Made by a program: the position numbers and the translations under genes | Shown here: piece after piece, positions 24,530 through 33,000 of the stretch | How the letters are laid out: each line of letters begins with the position of its first letter | How positions within the stretch are numbered: position 1 is the stretch's first letter | The notes under the pieces: model-generated | Databases searched by the model: none | What the model saw: only the letters and a program-made list of their open reading frames with translations | Told to the model about the DNA's origin: nothing | Assembly (NCBI GenBank): GCA_028015205.1 | Contig: CM051521.1 | Coordinates: 63,844,314-63,908,313 of the forward strand | DNA: 64,000 bases | Reading direction: 5' to 3' | Source of the DNA: Mytilisepta virgata | Taxonomy: Eukaryota > Mollusca > Bivalvia > Mytilida > Mytilidae

Positions 24530-24730
24530 TTCATTGCTCTGATGCACTTCGTTTCTCTTCTCTTGCTCAAAGCGTTCTTCGCTGCTCGCCGATGTTCATC
24601 GCTACTCATGACCTTACTCGCGTGCTCATTTCAGTTTTTTTGGGGCTACTTGTCACTTTTCGCTGCTGCTGCTGCTCCTGGTGCTTGTTGCTGTTCGTGA
24701 TCGCTGCTCTTCTCTTGCTCATCACTGTTT
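24530..24730 (-). repeat. Q/A-rich coding-like segment, displaced copy
   Basis: On the plus strand the segment has GCTGCTGCTGCTG, TTGTTGCTGTTCGT and CATCGCTACTCATGACCTTA. The same units recur at 25890-26140. Read on the minus strand it gives Gln- and Ala-rich peptides. The two blocks were probably contiguous before the tandem-core element at 24780-25889 inserted between them. Confidence 0.5.
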
Positions 24731-24779
24731 TTCTCTTGCAGATCTACAAATAAGTCAACATGACCAAAATCATTGATTG

Positions 24780-25889
24780 ACCCCTTATAGGAGTTTTTGC
24801 CCTTTAAAGACGGTGTCCAGCGTAAACTTTCCTTTAAAGATCTTCTACTCTGAAACCACTGTGCCAATTGGGACCAAACTTTGGTGGAATGGTCCTTAAG
24901 TGGCCCCTTCCAAAATTATGTCTGGCATCCCCGACTTCCAACCGACATGGCGGCTGTTACTAAAGGTAGAAAAAAGGGGGATGAATTTAAAAAATCTTCT
25001 TTGAAACTACAAAGGCAGTTGGAACCAAACTTGGCAGTAATGGTCCTTAGGAGGTTCTCTTTCAGAATTATGTCCGATGACCCGGACTGTTAACCAAGAT
25101 GGCCGCCACAGCCGAACTTAGTTTAACATAGGGCCCTATTGGAAAATCTTCTTGTCTGAAACCACTTGACCAATTGGAACCAGACTTGGCAGCAATTGTC
25201 ATTAGGAGGTCCTCTTTCAGAAATGTGTCCGATTTTGTGGAATTTGAACCAAGATTGCCGCCACAGTCGAACTTCATTTAACATAGGGCCCTATGGAAAA
25301 ATTAATTTAAAAATCTGCCTGTCTGAAACCATGACCAATTAGAACCAGATTTGGCAGCAATGGTCCTTAGGAGGTCCTCTTTCAGAAATATGTCCGAAGA
25401 CCTGGCAACCAAAATGGCCGCCAAAACCAAACTTAGTTTAACATAGGACCCTATGGAAAATTCATTGAAAAATCTTCTTTCTGAAACCACTTACCAATTG
25501 GAACCAGACTTGGCAGCAATGGTTCTTAGGAGGTCCGTTTTCAGAAATGTGTCCCTGAAGACCTGGACTGACAACCAAAATGGCCGCCACAGCCGAAATT
25601 AGTTATATTAGGACCCTATGCGAAAATTCATTTAAAAATCTTATTGTCTGAAACCACTTAGCCAGTTGGAACAAGACTTAGCAGTAATGGTCCTTAGATG
25701 GTTCTCGTTTAGAAATGTGTCTATTGACCTAGACTGTCAATCAAGATGGCTGCCTGATTCTAAATTAGTTTAACATAGAACCCTATAGAAAAACCATCCA
25801 AATTGATTGCTACACATAAATTTTTAGTCCTGTTCAAGGTGAAAAGTTACATCCAGGTGAGCGATACATGCTCTTGAGAGCCTTTAGTT
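24780..25889 (+). mobile_element. Tandem-core element, copy 2, inside the 4.1 kb element
   Basis: The head has GTGTCCAGCGTAAACTTTCC. Six core units follow, marked by CTGAAACCACT-type blocks near 24853, 25004, 25155, 25322, 25479 and 25645, about 150-167 bases apart. Each includes ACTTGGCAGCAATGGTCCTT, GGTCCTCTTTCAGAA and AAGATGGCCGCC. It ends with TCCAGGTGAGCG and a hairpin (GCTCT 25870-25874, AGAGC 25877-25881) before TTTAGTT. Open frames across it are repeat translations, not genes. Confidence 0.7.
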
Positions 25890-25968
25890 GGTGCTACTTG
25901 TCGCTGTTTTCGCTGCTGCTGTTGCTCCTGCTGCTTGTTGCTATTCGTCATCACTGCTCTTCTCTTGC

Positions 25969-26226
25969 TCATCGCTGTTTTTCTCTTGCTCTTTGCTGTT
26001 CATCGCTACTCATGACCTTACTCGCTTGATCATTTCGGTTTTTTGGTGCTACTTGTCGCTGTTTTCGTTGCTGCTGCTGCTGCTGCTGCTGCTGCCTCTG
26101 CTGCTTGTTGCTGTTCGTCATCGCTGCTCTTCTCTTAATAATAGGCTGCATTACCCTCCTTCCCTTTTTTGTTATCTTTTTTTTCTGGTTTTCTTTGTAA
26201 TATGTTAGTTCCAATTCCTCCGTCAC
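25969..26226 (-). CDS. Gln-rich ORF fragment in the 4.1 kb element
   Basis: The 85-residue frame has a Lys-rich N-terminal part, then NSNKQQRQQQQQQQQQRKQR encoded by a CAG run (plus strand 26069-26093), then PKNRNDQASKVMSSDEQQRA. No domain is recognised. The repeat of this segment at 24530-24730 and the microsatellite make coding uncertain. It may be the C-terminal part of the zinc-finger ORF read after a stop, or a non-coding repeat. Confidence 0.25.
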   Translation of the reverse strand: MTEELELTYYKENQKKKITKKGRRVMQPIIKRRAAMTNSNKQQRQQQQQQQQQRKQRQVAPKNRNDQASKVMSSDEQQRAREKQR

Positions 26227-26340
26227 ATAGAGTCATTGCTGTGGTGGGTCGTAGTCGTTCAATACACGGTAAAGCAGATATTTTCGTTTTTCTACAGCCT
26301 ATTCCCATGATTCTTTTGATTCGTAGTCTTCTTCTTCTCT

Positions 26341-26742
26341 CTAGCGTTTAGCCGTTTTCTTGATCTTTCTATTTAATGCCAGGACACCAGTCCGAGGTAA
26401 TGCTTTTCGTATTTTGTCAAACATGTCTCTATATGCTGCCAGACGTGCCTTGTCTTCTTCCATTCCGGCTTCGACTAGTTCGATTACTGTTTGTGAGTAT
26501 TCCGATTGATGTACTTGAAATGTTCTATTCAAAATGACATACCATGGAGACTGTCCACATTGCTCTTCGGAGTCTTCGTTGGATCCATGGTCACTACTTT
26601 GTTCCGATTCTTCGTTATCGGCTTCTGTGGTGGTGTCTGAGAATCCCGCTGAATCCTCTTCCATACCGTTTGCATTCTTTTTGTGTCGCTCTAGGTTGAA
26701 GTTTCGCTTGGACTGGTTTCCACATATGTCACAGGTATGCAT
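26341..26742 (-). CDS. Zinc-finger-like ORF, 133 residues
   Basis: The ORF starts with MHTCDICGNQSKRNFNLERH, the form of a C2H2 finger. The second ligand position reads KKNAN, so the last His seems replaced by Asn. An acidic Ser/Glu-rich linker follows (about residues 28-62), then a helical C-terminal part with PWYVILNRTF and ARLAAYRDMFDKIRKAL. ZF-plus-acidic-linker proteins of this type are, from memory, common in repeated copies in invertebrate genomes. The role is unknown; DNA binding by an element-encoded protein is an inference. It is embedded between the inverted termini and overlaps the 3' end of the upstream ORF before the SINE inserted. Confidence 0.5.
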   Translation of the reverse strand: MHTCDICGNQSKRNFNLERHKKNANGMEEDSAGFSDTTTEADNEESEQSSDHGSNEDSEEQCGQSPWYVILNRTFQVHQSEYSQTVIELVEAGMEEDKARLAAYRDMFDKIRKALPRTGVLALNRKIKKTAKR

Positions 26743-26792
26743 TCGTTTCGAGATTGTTGCAGTTCAGATTTCTCTTTTCTGATGAGGTCTCG

Positions 26793-27152
26793 ACCGCCTC
26801 GGTGGTCTCGTGGTAGCGTGCTCGCCCCGAGTGCGGAAGGTCGCGGGTTCGATCCCCGGCCGGGTCAAACCAAAGACATTAAAATTGGTATTTGCTGCTT
26901 CTCCGCCAAGCAAGCGGCATCTAGGAGTAAGAGCAAAGACTGGTCGGCTCGGAGTCAGTATAATGTGTCCGAGTGAGGTGATATGTCTTCCTGCGGACAG
27001 TTACCTCATGAGCTAGCACATTAAAATTCCGACTTAGCGTGTCGGTTTAGTACAAAGCAGGGATCATATTCATTATCATATCAACATGTTCTCCTCCTGA
27101 TATGCACCTGGTTGCCACTGGACGTTAAATAATAATTCATCCATCCATCCAT
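26793..27152 (+). mobile_element. tRNA-derived SINE, family 2, copy 1, with perfect 13-base target duplication
   Basis: The head GACCGCCTCGGTGGTCTCGT and GGTAGCGTGCTCGCCCCGAG carries an A box. CGCGGGTTCGATCCCCGG carries a B box. The body continues with TTTGCTGCTTCTCCGCCAAG and CAACATGTTCTCCTCCTGAT. It ends with GCCACTGGACGTTAAATAAT and a CATC run. The flanks 26780-26792 and 27153-27165 are identical (CTGATGAGGTCTC). The second copy is at 41412-41763. It interrupts a minus-strand ORF. Confidence 0.9.
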
Positions 27153-27406
27153 CTGATGAGGTCTCTATTAAGTCTTTTCCAATCGTTGTCAATCCTGATA
27201 CATCCCTTGCAGATATTCATGTTTTTGTAGAATTCCGCAAAGCCCTTGTTCGTTCGACACTTTGTACATTTCTTGTTTGGATCCACTTTGCTGGGTCCCC
27301 CACTTGGGTTTTCCAGCCGTTTGGTTCTCTTCACTTTGGTTGGAAGTATTTTCCTTTTTCTTGCTGGTTTTGCTTCGGCAGGTATTAAGTATCTAATACC
27401 AACCAA
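27153..27406 (-). CDS. CxxC-CxxC zinc-ribbon-like ORF, split by a SINE
   Basis: A basic N-terminal part (KPARKRKILPTKVKRTKR) leads to KKCTKCRTNKGFAEFYKNM and NICKGC, two CxxC knuckles 17 residues apart. The arrangement C-x2-C, K, F, C-x2-C is frequent next to HNH-type nucleases and in virus or transposon proteins. No nuclease motif is visible here. The frame runs into the SINE at 27152. If the SINE is ignored the frame continues past 26780 and ends within the start of the zinc-finger ORF. No ATG is seen upstream, so the start is uncertain and may lie in another exon. Confidence 0.45.
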
Positions 27407-27514
27407 TAAATCAACGATAGGCGTTTTCGATTCAATTGATACGTGTGTGTTGTTTGACGGTCTTCAAACAACTGACGAAATTAAAGAAAACCTCTGATTA
27501 TATTTTCGTTAAAA

Positions 27515-27745
27515 GCTTTCCATGGGCGTCATAGTGACGAGGAGTGGTCTCGTTGATGTTACGATGAACACCAATGATGGCTGCGTCCATGTAACGCGGA
27601 CCCGAAAAAGAGCACCCTTATGAAACAGAAGTTTTAGAGTCTTTCCGGACTGGAACGAATGTTCTCGGTCTCGTTTATGTTACGATGGACATAAAAGATG
27701 GCTGCGCCCATGTAACGCAGACCTGAAAGAGAGCACCCTGAACAT
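27515..27745. repeat. Tandem duplication of about 125 bases
   Basis: TCTCGTTGATGTTACGATGA, ATGGCTGC, CCATGTAACGCGGACC and GAGCACCCT occur at 27545-27620. With minor changes they recur at 27670-27740 (TCTCGTTTATGTTACGATGG and so on). It lies between the right terminus and the zinc-ribbon ORF of the 4.1 kb element. Confidence 0.7.
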
Positions 27746-27754
27746 TTACGGATT

Positions 27755-27895
27755 CCAGTCCTACTCCTAACCCTAACTCGAGTCCTAACTCTAACCATAG
27801 CCCTAACTCTAACCCTAGTCCTACCCCTAACATAACTCTTACCCTATCCCTAGTCCTGTCTCTTACCCTTATCTTAGATCTGCCTCGTACTTTTA
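27755..27895. repeat. Degenerate CCTAAC array
   Basis: The region reads as variants of CCTAACTCTAAC, CCTAGTCCTAC and CCTAACATAAC, with a period near six. It resembles degenerate TTAGGG-type telomere repeat on the other strand but with many substitutions. It is internal to the 4.1 kb element. Confidence 0.55.
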
Positions 27896-27999
27896 CTTTA
27901 ACCGACCATTACCCCACGTCGGTGGTTCATCTAAGCAAGCGTGACAAAAAGGAGGCAAACAGCGAAAAAAACACACTACCTCCGGTTGTGCATGTGCGC

Positions 28000-28153
28000 A
28001 AAACACTTCCGGGTACTTCCGGTTCTGGTCACGCATACGCGGTCGGCACATCCGGTCCTAGCACGTGACTTCTGGTTCCGGTGACGTCATTTCCGGTTAC
28101 GTCCTCCTCATGATCCTCCTCAAATCCGACCTGAACTGAGCCCATATATACTA
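28000..28153. promoter_or_regulatory. Right inverted terminus, candidate promoter of the minus-strand ORFs
   Basis: Read on the minus strand it contains CGGAAATGACGTCACCGG, a CACGTG E-box, GAACCGGAAGTACCCGGAAG and GCGCACATGC. It lies upstream of the minus-strand ORFs at 27406 and 26742, so a promoter role is plausible. This is inferred from motif content only. Confidence 0.4.
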
Positions 28154-29640
28154 CTCCCCTGCCCCATTGAAAAAAATTGTCTGGGACAAACTGAGCCGAC
28201 TAGAAAAAAAGATAGCAGCAAAAGTTTTAAGATGGTTGTCTTTTAGAAATTTATCAGTTAACACCAGCAATCAAAACAACTGACAACAGGTAGAAAATAA
28301 AGTTCTGGTTTAGGTAGGCAAATTAAATCATGGTGAGCGATACATTATCCCATTTTTCATCGTTACAAAGCCTACAAAGATATTATCATCAAACAGTCCG
28401 TGGAATTATCAAATTGTGTAAGGTTTACATAAAACTGTAATTCTTACAATTTCCAGTAATTTCCCTTTATTACATATTTTTTGTAATTTTTACAAAAAAT
28501 GATAATGTAAAAAACCTTACACAAAATTGTAATAAAAAATTCGTTAAATTTAAATCGCTCTTTTTGGTGTTATTTACCAATAAACTATATTTAAAAGAGA
28601 ATAGGAAGAAAGTAATTTTAGCAGTTGATATTAAATTAAAATAAAATTCAGGTAATGGGTCATTTGACAGCGAATAAAAATGTGTGAAAATAAAACTTGT
28701 CGTTCTTTTGTTAATTTATCGTGGTAGAAAAATTTTCATGACAACTACACCAATTTTACTATAAATTTCAGCCATTTTTGCGTGTTTTTATACCACTCTA
28801 CACATGTCGACATCTTTTGTTTTTTTTTGTCGACCTTGGGGTTAAAAATACTACCCCAATTCCAGAGATGGGAAGTAACTGAGATTTTAAAAATTGGCGA
28901 GTTAGGTTTACTTCCCCTAGATTGGCAAATAAGTTTTATCTCCGTTATGCGTGAATATTGGTTATACCATGCTGAAAATTCGTCCTCTTGTTTTAAAAAA
29001 TAAAGAAGATTGAAGTCCATAAATATTATAAAATTCATGGACATGTTTTGTCAATATAATACAAAATAGGTGTATTGTTCCACTTGACAAAGTTTCTACA
29101 AATAATATAAACATGTGCCCTTTTGTACTAAGAAGTGTTTTTTTTTTAAATTATCACTTGAATTCAACCCTTCATAAAAGGGATAGTCACTACATTAGGG
29201 GTTATCCCTCATTTGAGGGGTTGTTCCCAAGTGTCATACACGATGAAGGGATTCTTTTCCGTAATTTACTGGTAAGCATAATGCAAATTGCAAAACGGGC
29301 ATTATTATTAACAAGTTTAAGAATAAAAAATTAAGAATAACGAAATTAGAATATAGAATATGGGATTTGGGATATAAAATTTAGAACTTAGAATTTATGA
29401 TTTAAAACTTAGAACTTAGAATGGTGGCGGTGATCCCCTTCCATAGTTTATACGTATTTTCTTTTCAGACAGGATACTGTTATGCGATTTGTCATTTTGA
29501 TGTTGTCAAAACATGAACAACCAGTGTCAAATTTTACTTCTGGAAGAAAGACCCCGTGCGAATAGAAATATAGGCTCATTTCTTAGGTTAACAGATGTTT
29601 ATTGTTCATTTCCATACAAATTGGTCTGCGGTAGTTGTCC
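28154..29640. other. Intergenic stretch between the 4.1 kb element and the transporter gene
   Basis: It contains a fragment of a tandem-core element (28180-28350, with CTGGTTTAGG and GGTGAGCGATACAT), an inverted repeat (28410-28530) and an AGAACTTAGAAT-type simple repeat (29330-29420). No gene signal is visible. Confidence 0.4.
28410..28530. repeat. Inverted repeat, stem-loop potential
   Basis: AAATTGTGTAAGGTTTACAT at the left pairs with ATGTAAAAAACCTTACACAA at the right, with further AT-rich pairing inside (TTTTTTGTAATTTTTACAAAAAA). It is probably a small foldback element. Confidence 0.5.
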
Positions 29641-29728
29641 TTGGGGACAGAAGCAGAGTTATATCTATGTAATTCTGCTCAATATTGACAATAAAAGATT
29701 TGAATTGTATTGTAATGTATGAATTAAT
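29640..29728 (+). repeat. LINE-type 3' tail fragment
   Basis: ATTGACAATAAAAGATTTGA followed by ATTGTATTGTAATG has the form of a CR1-like 3' end and matches the tail of LINE remnant B near 20690. No coding part remains. Confidence 0.35.
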
Positions 29729-29962
29729 GATAAGACTGACTGAACCAACGTATCTTTCAGACTGGATTTTTTCTGGGACTAATTGACATAGGGCCGAAAC
29801 AATCCGTAATCTTCCCTTTTTTACACCGCTTGTCACATGATTATTAAAATGTCCACCTCCCTTCAAGCAGAAAGTGAGAGTGGTGATTGTTCTGAAGTTT
29901 GATATACCCTACAAGTTATTACAACAGTTTTAAATTAATTTTAGGAAGATGAAGAATTCACG

Positions 29963-30074
29963 ATGACTTCAATTCAAAACCTAGATTATACATTGTCTAC
30001 CAACATTGAAAACGAAGAAGAACTAAACTCCCTTTTGGTCAGAGCGAACAGACCAGAGTCAAGACCTGTCAGAG
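29963..30074 (+). CDS. Transporter exon 1: cytosolic N-terminus
   Basis: The ATG is followed by a polar segment with NENEEELNSLLVRANRPESR-like composition, as expected for the N-terminus before helix 1. An AG acceptor-like site at 29943-29944 with an open frame before the ATG suggests an upstream untranslated exon. To join exon 2 the exon must end in phase 1. The reading frame has no usable GT in that phase, but a GC at 30075-30076 after GTCAGAG fits. An unseen small exon is the alternative. Confidence 0.6.
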
Positions 30075-33000
30075 GCATGCGATATGTATACTATATACTG
30101 GTCAATATATGCTTTATTATTACTTCAGTCTTTAAATTCGTAAGCGCAGCAATTCATTTTATATCTTACAATGTAGACTCATAATGTAATATGTAGTATG
30201 ACACCATTCATAAACTTTTATAATTCCAATAGGGTGTGTATTTTTGAGTTTAATTGGTCGACAACATGACATCCTGGATCTTTTATTTACCGATAAATGA
30301 CATTCAGCGTATGAATATGTGAGCCAGTAAAAGAGTGCCATTTCAAAATGTTAACGTTCATTTCTTGAAATTCTTATTTTGCAGAAAAGTGTACATATAT
30401 AGTTAAAAATGTATTATAGAATTATAAGTAATAAGAGTTGTTTTTTTCCGCAATTTATTGGTGTATAAACTTGACCTGGTCACTCACAAACTGAATAAAG
30501 TCTGATGGACTTCATGTTAAATTTGTGAGTGAACTGGTCTCCTTTATACACTGATAAATTAATTGCTTCAAAACAACTCTAATTACTATAATGTATTTTA
30601 ATCTCCTTGCAAACCACTGTGCCAATTTACTAAGGACCGAAATTGGTGAAATGGTGCTTTGGAAGACCCTATCAAAAATATTTCCAATGGCCTGACCATA
30701 ATTTCGGGTCTATTACTAAAATTAAAAGACTGGGGAAAAAAAAAGAAAACTAGTTGAGGATTACTTTAACTTTGATGGAATGGTCCTTTGGTAGCTCATT
30801 TTCAGACTGTATTCAGATCTCTGGTCAATATAACTTCTAAAAAAATCTTTTTGGAAATTACCAAACATTGATGAAATGGCCCCTTGGTTTAAAATTTTGT
30901 CTTGGAGGTCCTGTTCTGGAACTTTATTCATGTATGAAATATCCATGGAAGCTGTGGAAGGGTCACTGTAATATTCTCTCATTTAATCACCAGTTTATTT
31001 AATCACGTTAATAGTGTTTTGGTGCTTGCTACAACATTGATAATAAAAAATTTACTGTTATAAAAAATTATGAAATTTATATAAACACTACATGAAATTA
31101 ATATCTCCCTCATGCACAGCTGCGTTCTTAAGAGGTTTTTTGGTTCCACAATTTTAGACCATTTTGATGTTTAAATTTAGGACAGGAACATTTTTCACCC
31201 GGACTTTCATGGCTTCTCTTCATCTCAATCTCTGACCAAAATGGCCTCTGTCTAAAAAATAAAGAAAAATATGAAAAAAAAATTGAGATTATTATACTCT
31301 GAATCTGAGTTAATTGGAACTTCAATTAATTTAATAAATGGTTTCCCAAGCAGCTGGTTGTTTGTCCATACATCTTGTGTGTGCAACTAGTCATTCTTCT
31401 TTTGCTGGAATTCATTCACATTTTGACTGATGGGTGGCAAGCGTGGGTTTAATAGCTCGAAAATGGGTCAGGGTGCATTTTCATTAGCACATGTTTACTG
31501 GCTTGAATTTGGTATTCCTCATACATGTCATAGAAGCACTCTTTGAAAGTATCATTAACTTAGTTTTAGTTCAGTTGTACTGGTATACATGTACAACTTC
31601 TAATCAGATAAGTAATACCCTGGAGCACACAGGTAATAAGAATCAAAGACGAAAGGTGTAAATTACGAGATGTTCCCATGTAATTTTAAGCAATTTTCTT
31701 TGTTTTTGTTAAATTATCCTAGGTTTGATACTTTATTTATGTAATCATATTTTATATTATAGGTTCATCATGGTATACATCTGTATTTTTGGTAGTTAAT
31801 GCAGCTCTGGGGGCAGGTCTATTGAACTTCCCAGATTCTTACAGACAAGCTGGAGGAGTACTAATAGCAATCATAATACAGGCAGTATGTACTAGTATAA
31901 AAAACAAAGCAAAAAATTATCCCCCCCCCCTTGTAATATAGAAGCAGTTCTTGGCAGAATCCTTGATGCCATGCCAGCAAACAAATGTGGATGATAAATG
32001 AAGATATTCAAACTACACTGGACAGTATTTTCCCTAGAGAGTTTATGCATGTTGGTACCCCATGCTTGAAAATTTAAAATTCCTTATAATACTATAGTTC
32101 TCTTTTACCCCAATCCTTCAGAAAACTTGACTACCATCCTTTCAGTCACTCTCCCTATGCTTCAAAAAATTTCTAGGGAAAACACTGCTGGAAAAATTAG
32201 GGGAAAAACAGATTTAGATTTGAAAAACAATATTGAATTTGAGGTCAGTAGGTCTATGGTCGTGATCGCTGATGTTTTGATGAGGACTTTTCAATGTTGA
32301 CGCATATTTCAGTAAATTACATCTATCTAAGAACAGAGATCAATTTTTGAAAAATTAACACTTTGTTGTGTCTGAATAAGTAGATTTTCCTGTTTAAAAT
32401 AGATATCCCTTTTCTGGCTCTTCTGCATGTGACCGGAAACTTCCATTTTCAACATTATAATCTCTGATGTACTGTAGATTCAAAGCAATAACCAATAACA
32501 TTAACTTAAGGATGTTCGCTGGTCATGTTTTGGTCTTTTTGTCAGGTTTTCGGAATCCTCAGGTTTTATCCATTTCTTAAACATAAAATTTTTTGCCCAT
32601 GGACCCCCACTTTTTCTTTTATAATTCAATCATATATACCTTAAAATGGTATTTGACAAAACTTTATAAAATTCTTTTTATTATTTCATACATTTTTGAG
32701 GGACTGAAGTTGCCCATGCAAAGACAATGAAAAATCCAGAGAAAACCTATTTCCCGCAAATTTTGAAGGCTTTATAGCTCTAAAATGAGCACATGAACCT
32801 ATATTTTTTTCTTGCTTATTTGTTTACTATTCATATGTTCTCTCAAACTAAAACACCTATTTCAAATCCTATTTATTTCCTATTAGACCAGTGATCATCC
32901 TTAAAGCAGATTAAAATGAATGCCAACATGTAGAACACATTTAGACAGTACCTTATTTGATGTCAGTCCTCCTTAGTCTCTCAATCTTTCACATGAATAT

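Larger units (their letters stand above)
24067..28153. mobile_element. 4.1 kb element with GC-rich inverted termini and two zinc-binding ORFs
   Basis: The outer ends both read TAGTATATATG when oriented inward. Inside, the left terminus (about 24067-24220) and the inverted right terminus (about 28000-28153) share a GAGGA-rich block, then TGACGTCACC, then GAACCGGAAGTACCCGGAAG, then GCACATGC-CAACCG. These are imperfect inverted repeats of about 150 bases. They carry CRE-like (TGACGTCA), ETS-like (CCGGAAGT) and NRF1-like (CATGCGCA) motifs. The interior is far richer in G+C than the flanks. It holds minus-strand ORFs with zinc-binding motifs, a Q-rich segment, a tandem duplication and a degenerate CCTAAC array. 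A tandem-core element and a SINE have inserted later. It could be a decayed large DNA transposon or virus-like element; I cannot assign it. Confidence 0.6.

Noticed and set aside
24445..24753. 102-codon Leu/Cys-rich frame on the plus strand, and 25888-26208
   Set aside because: It is the antisense of a CAG-rich segment; hydrophobic runs come from CTG and TTG repeats.
24881..25490. Several 60-70 codon frames in the 24.9-25.5 kb region and similar ones at 35446-36454, 41874-42662 and 47039-47297
   Set aside because: They are translations of the tandem-core repeat units and appear in many frames with the same words.
26793..26870. tRNA gene
   Set aside because: The A and B boxes belong to the head of a SINE with a target duplication and a second copy; the cloverleaf is degenerate.
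27755..27895. True telomere or chromosome end
   Set aside because: The array is short, highly degenerate and internal to an element flanked by ordinary sequence.
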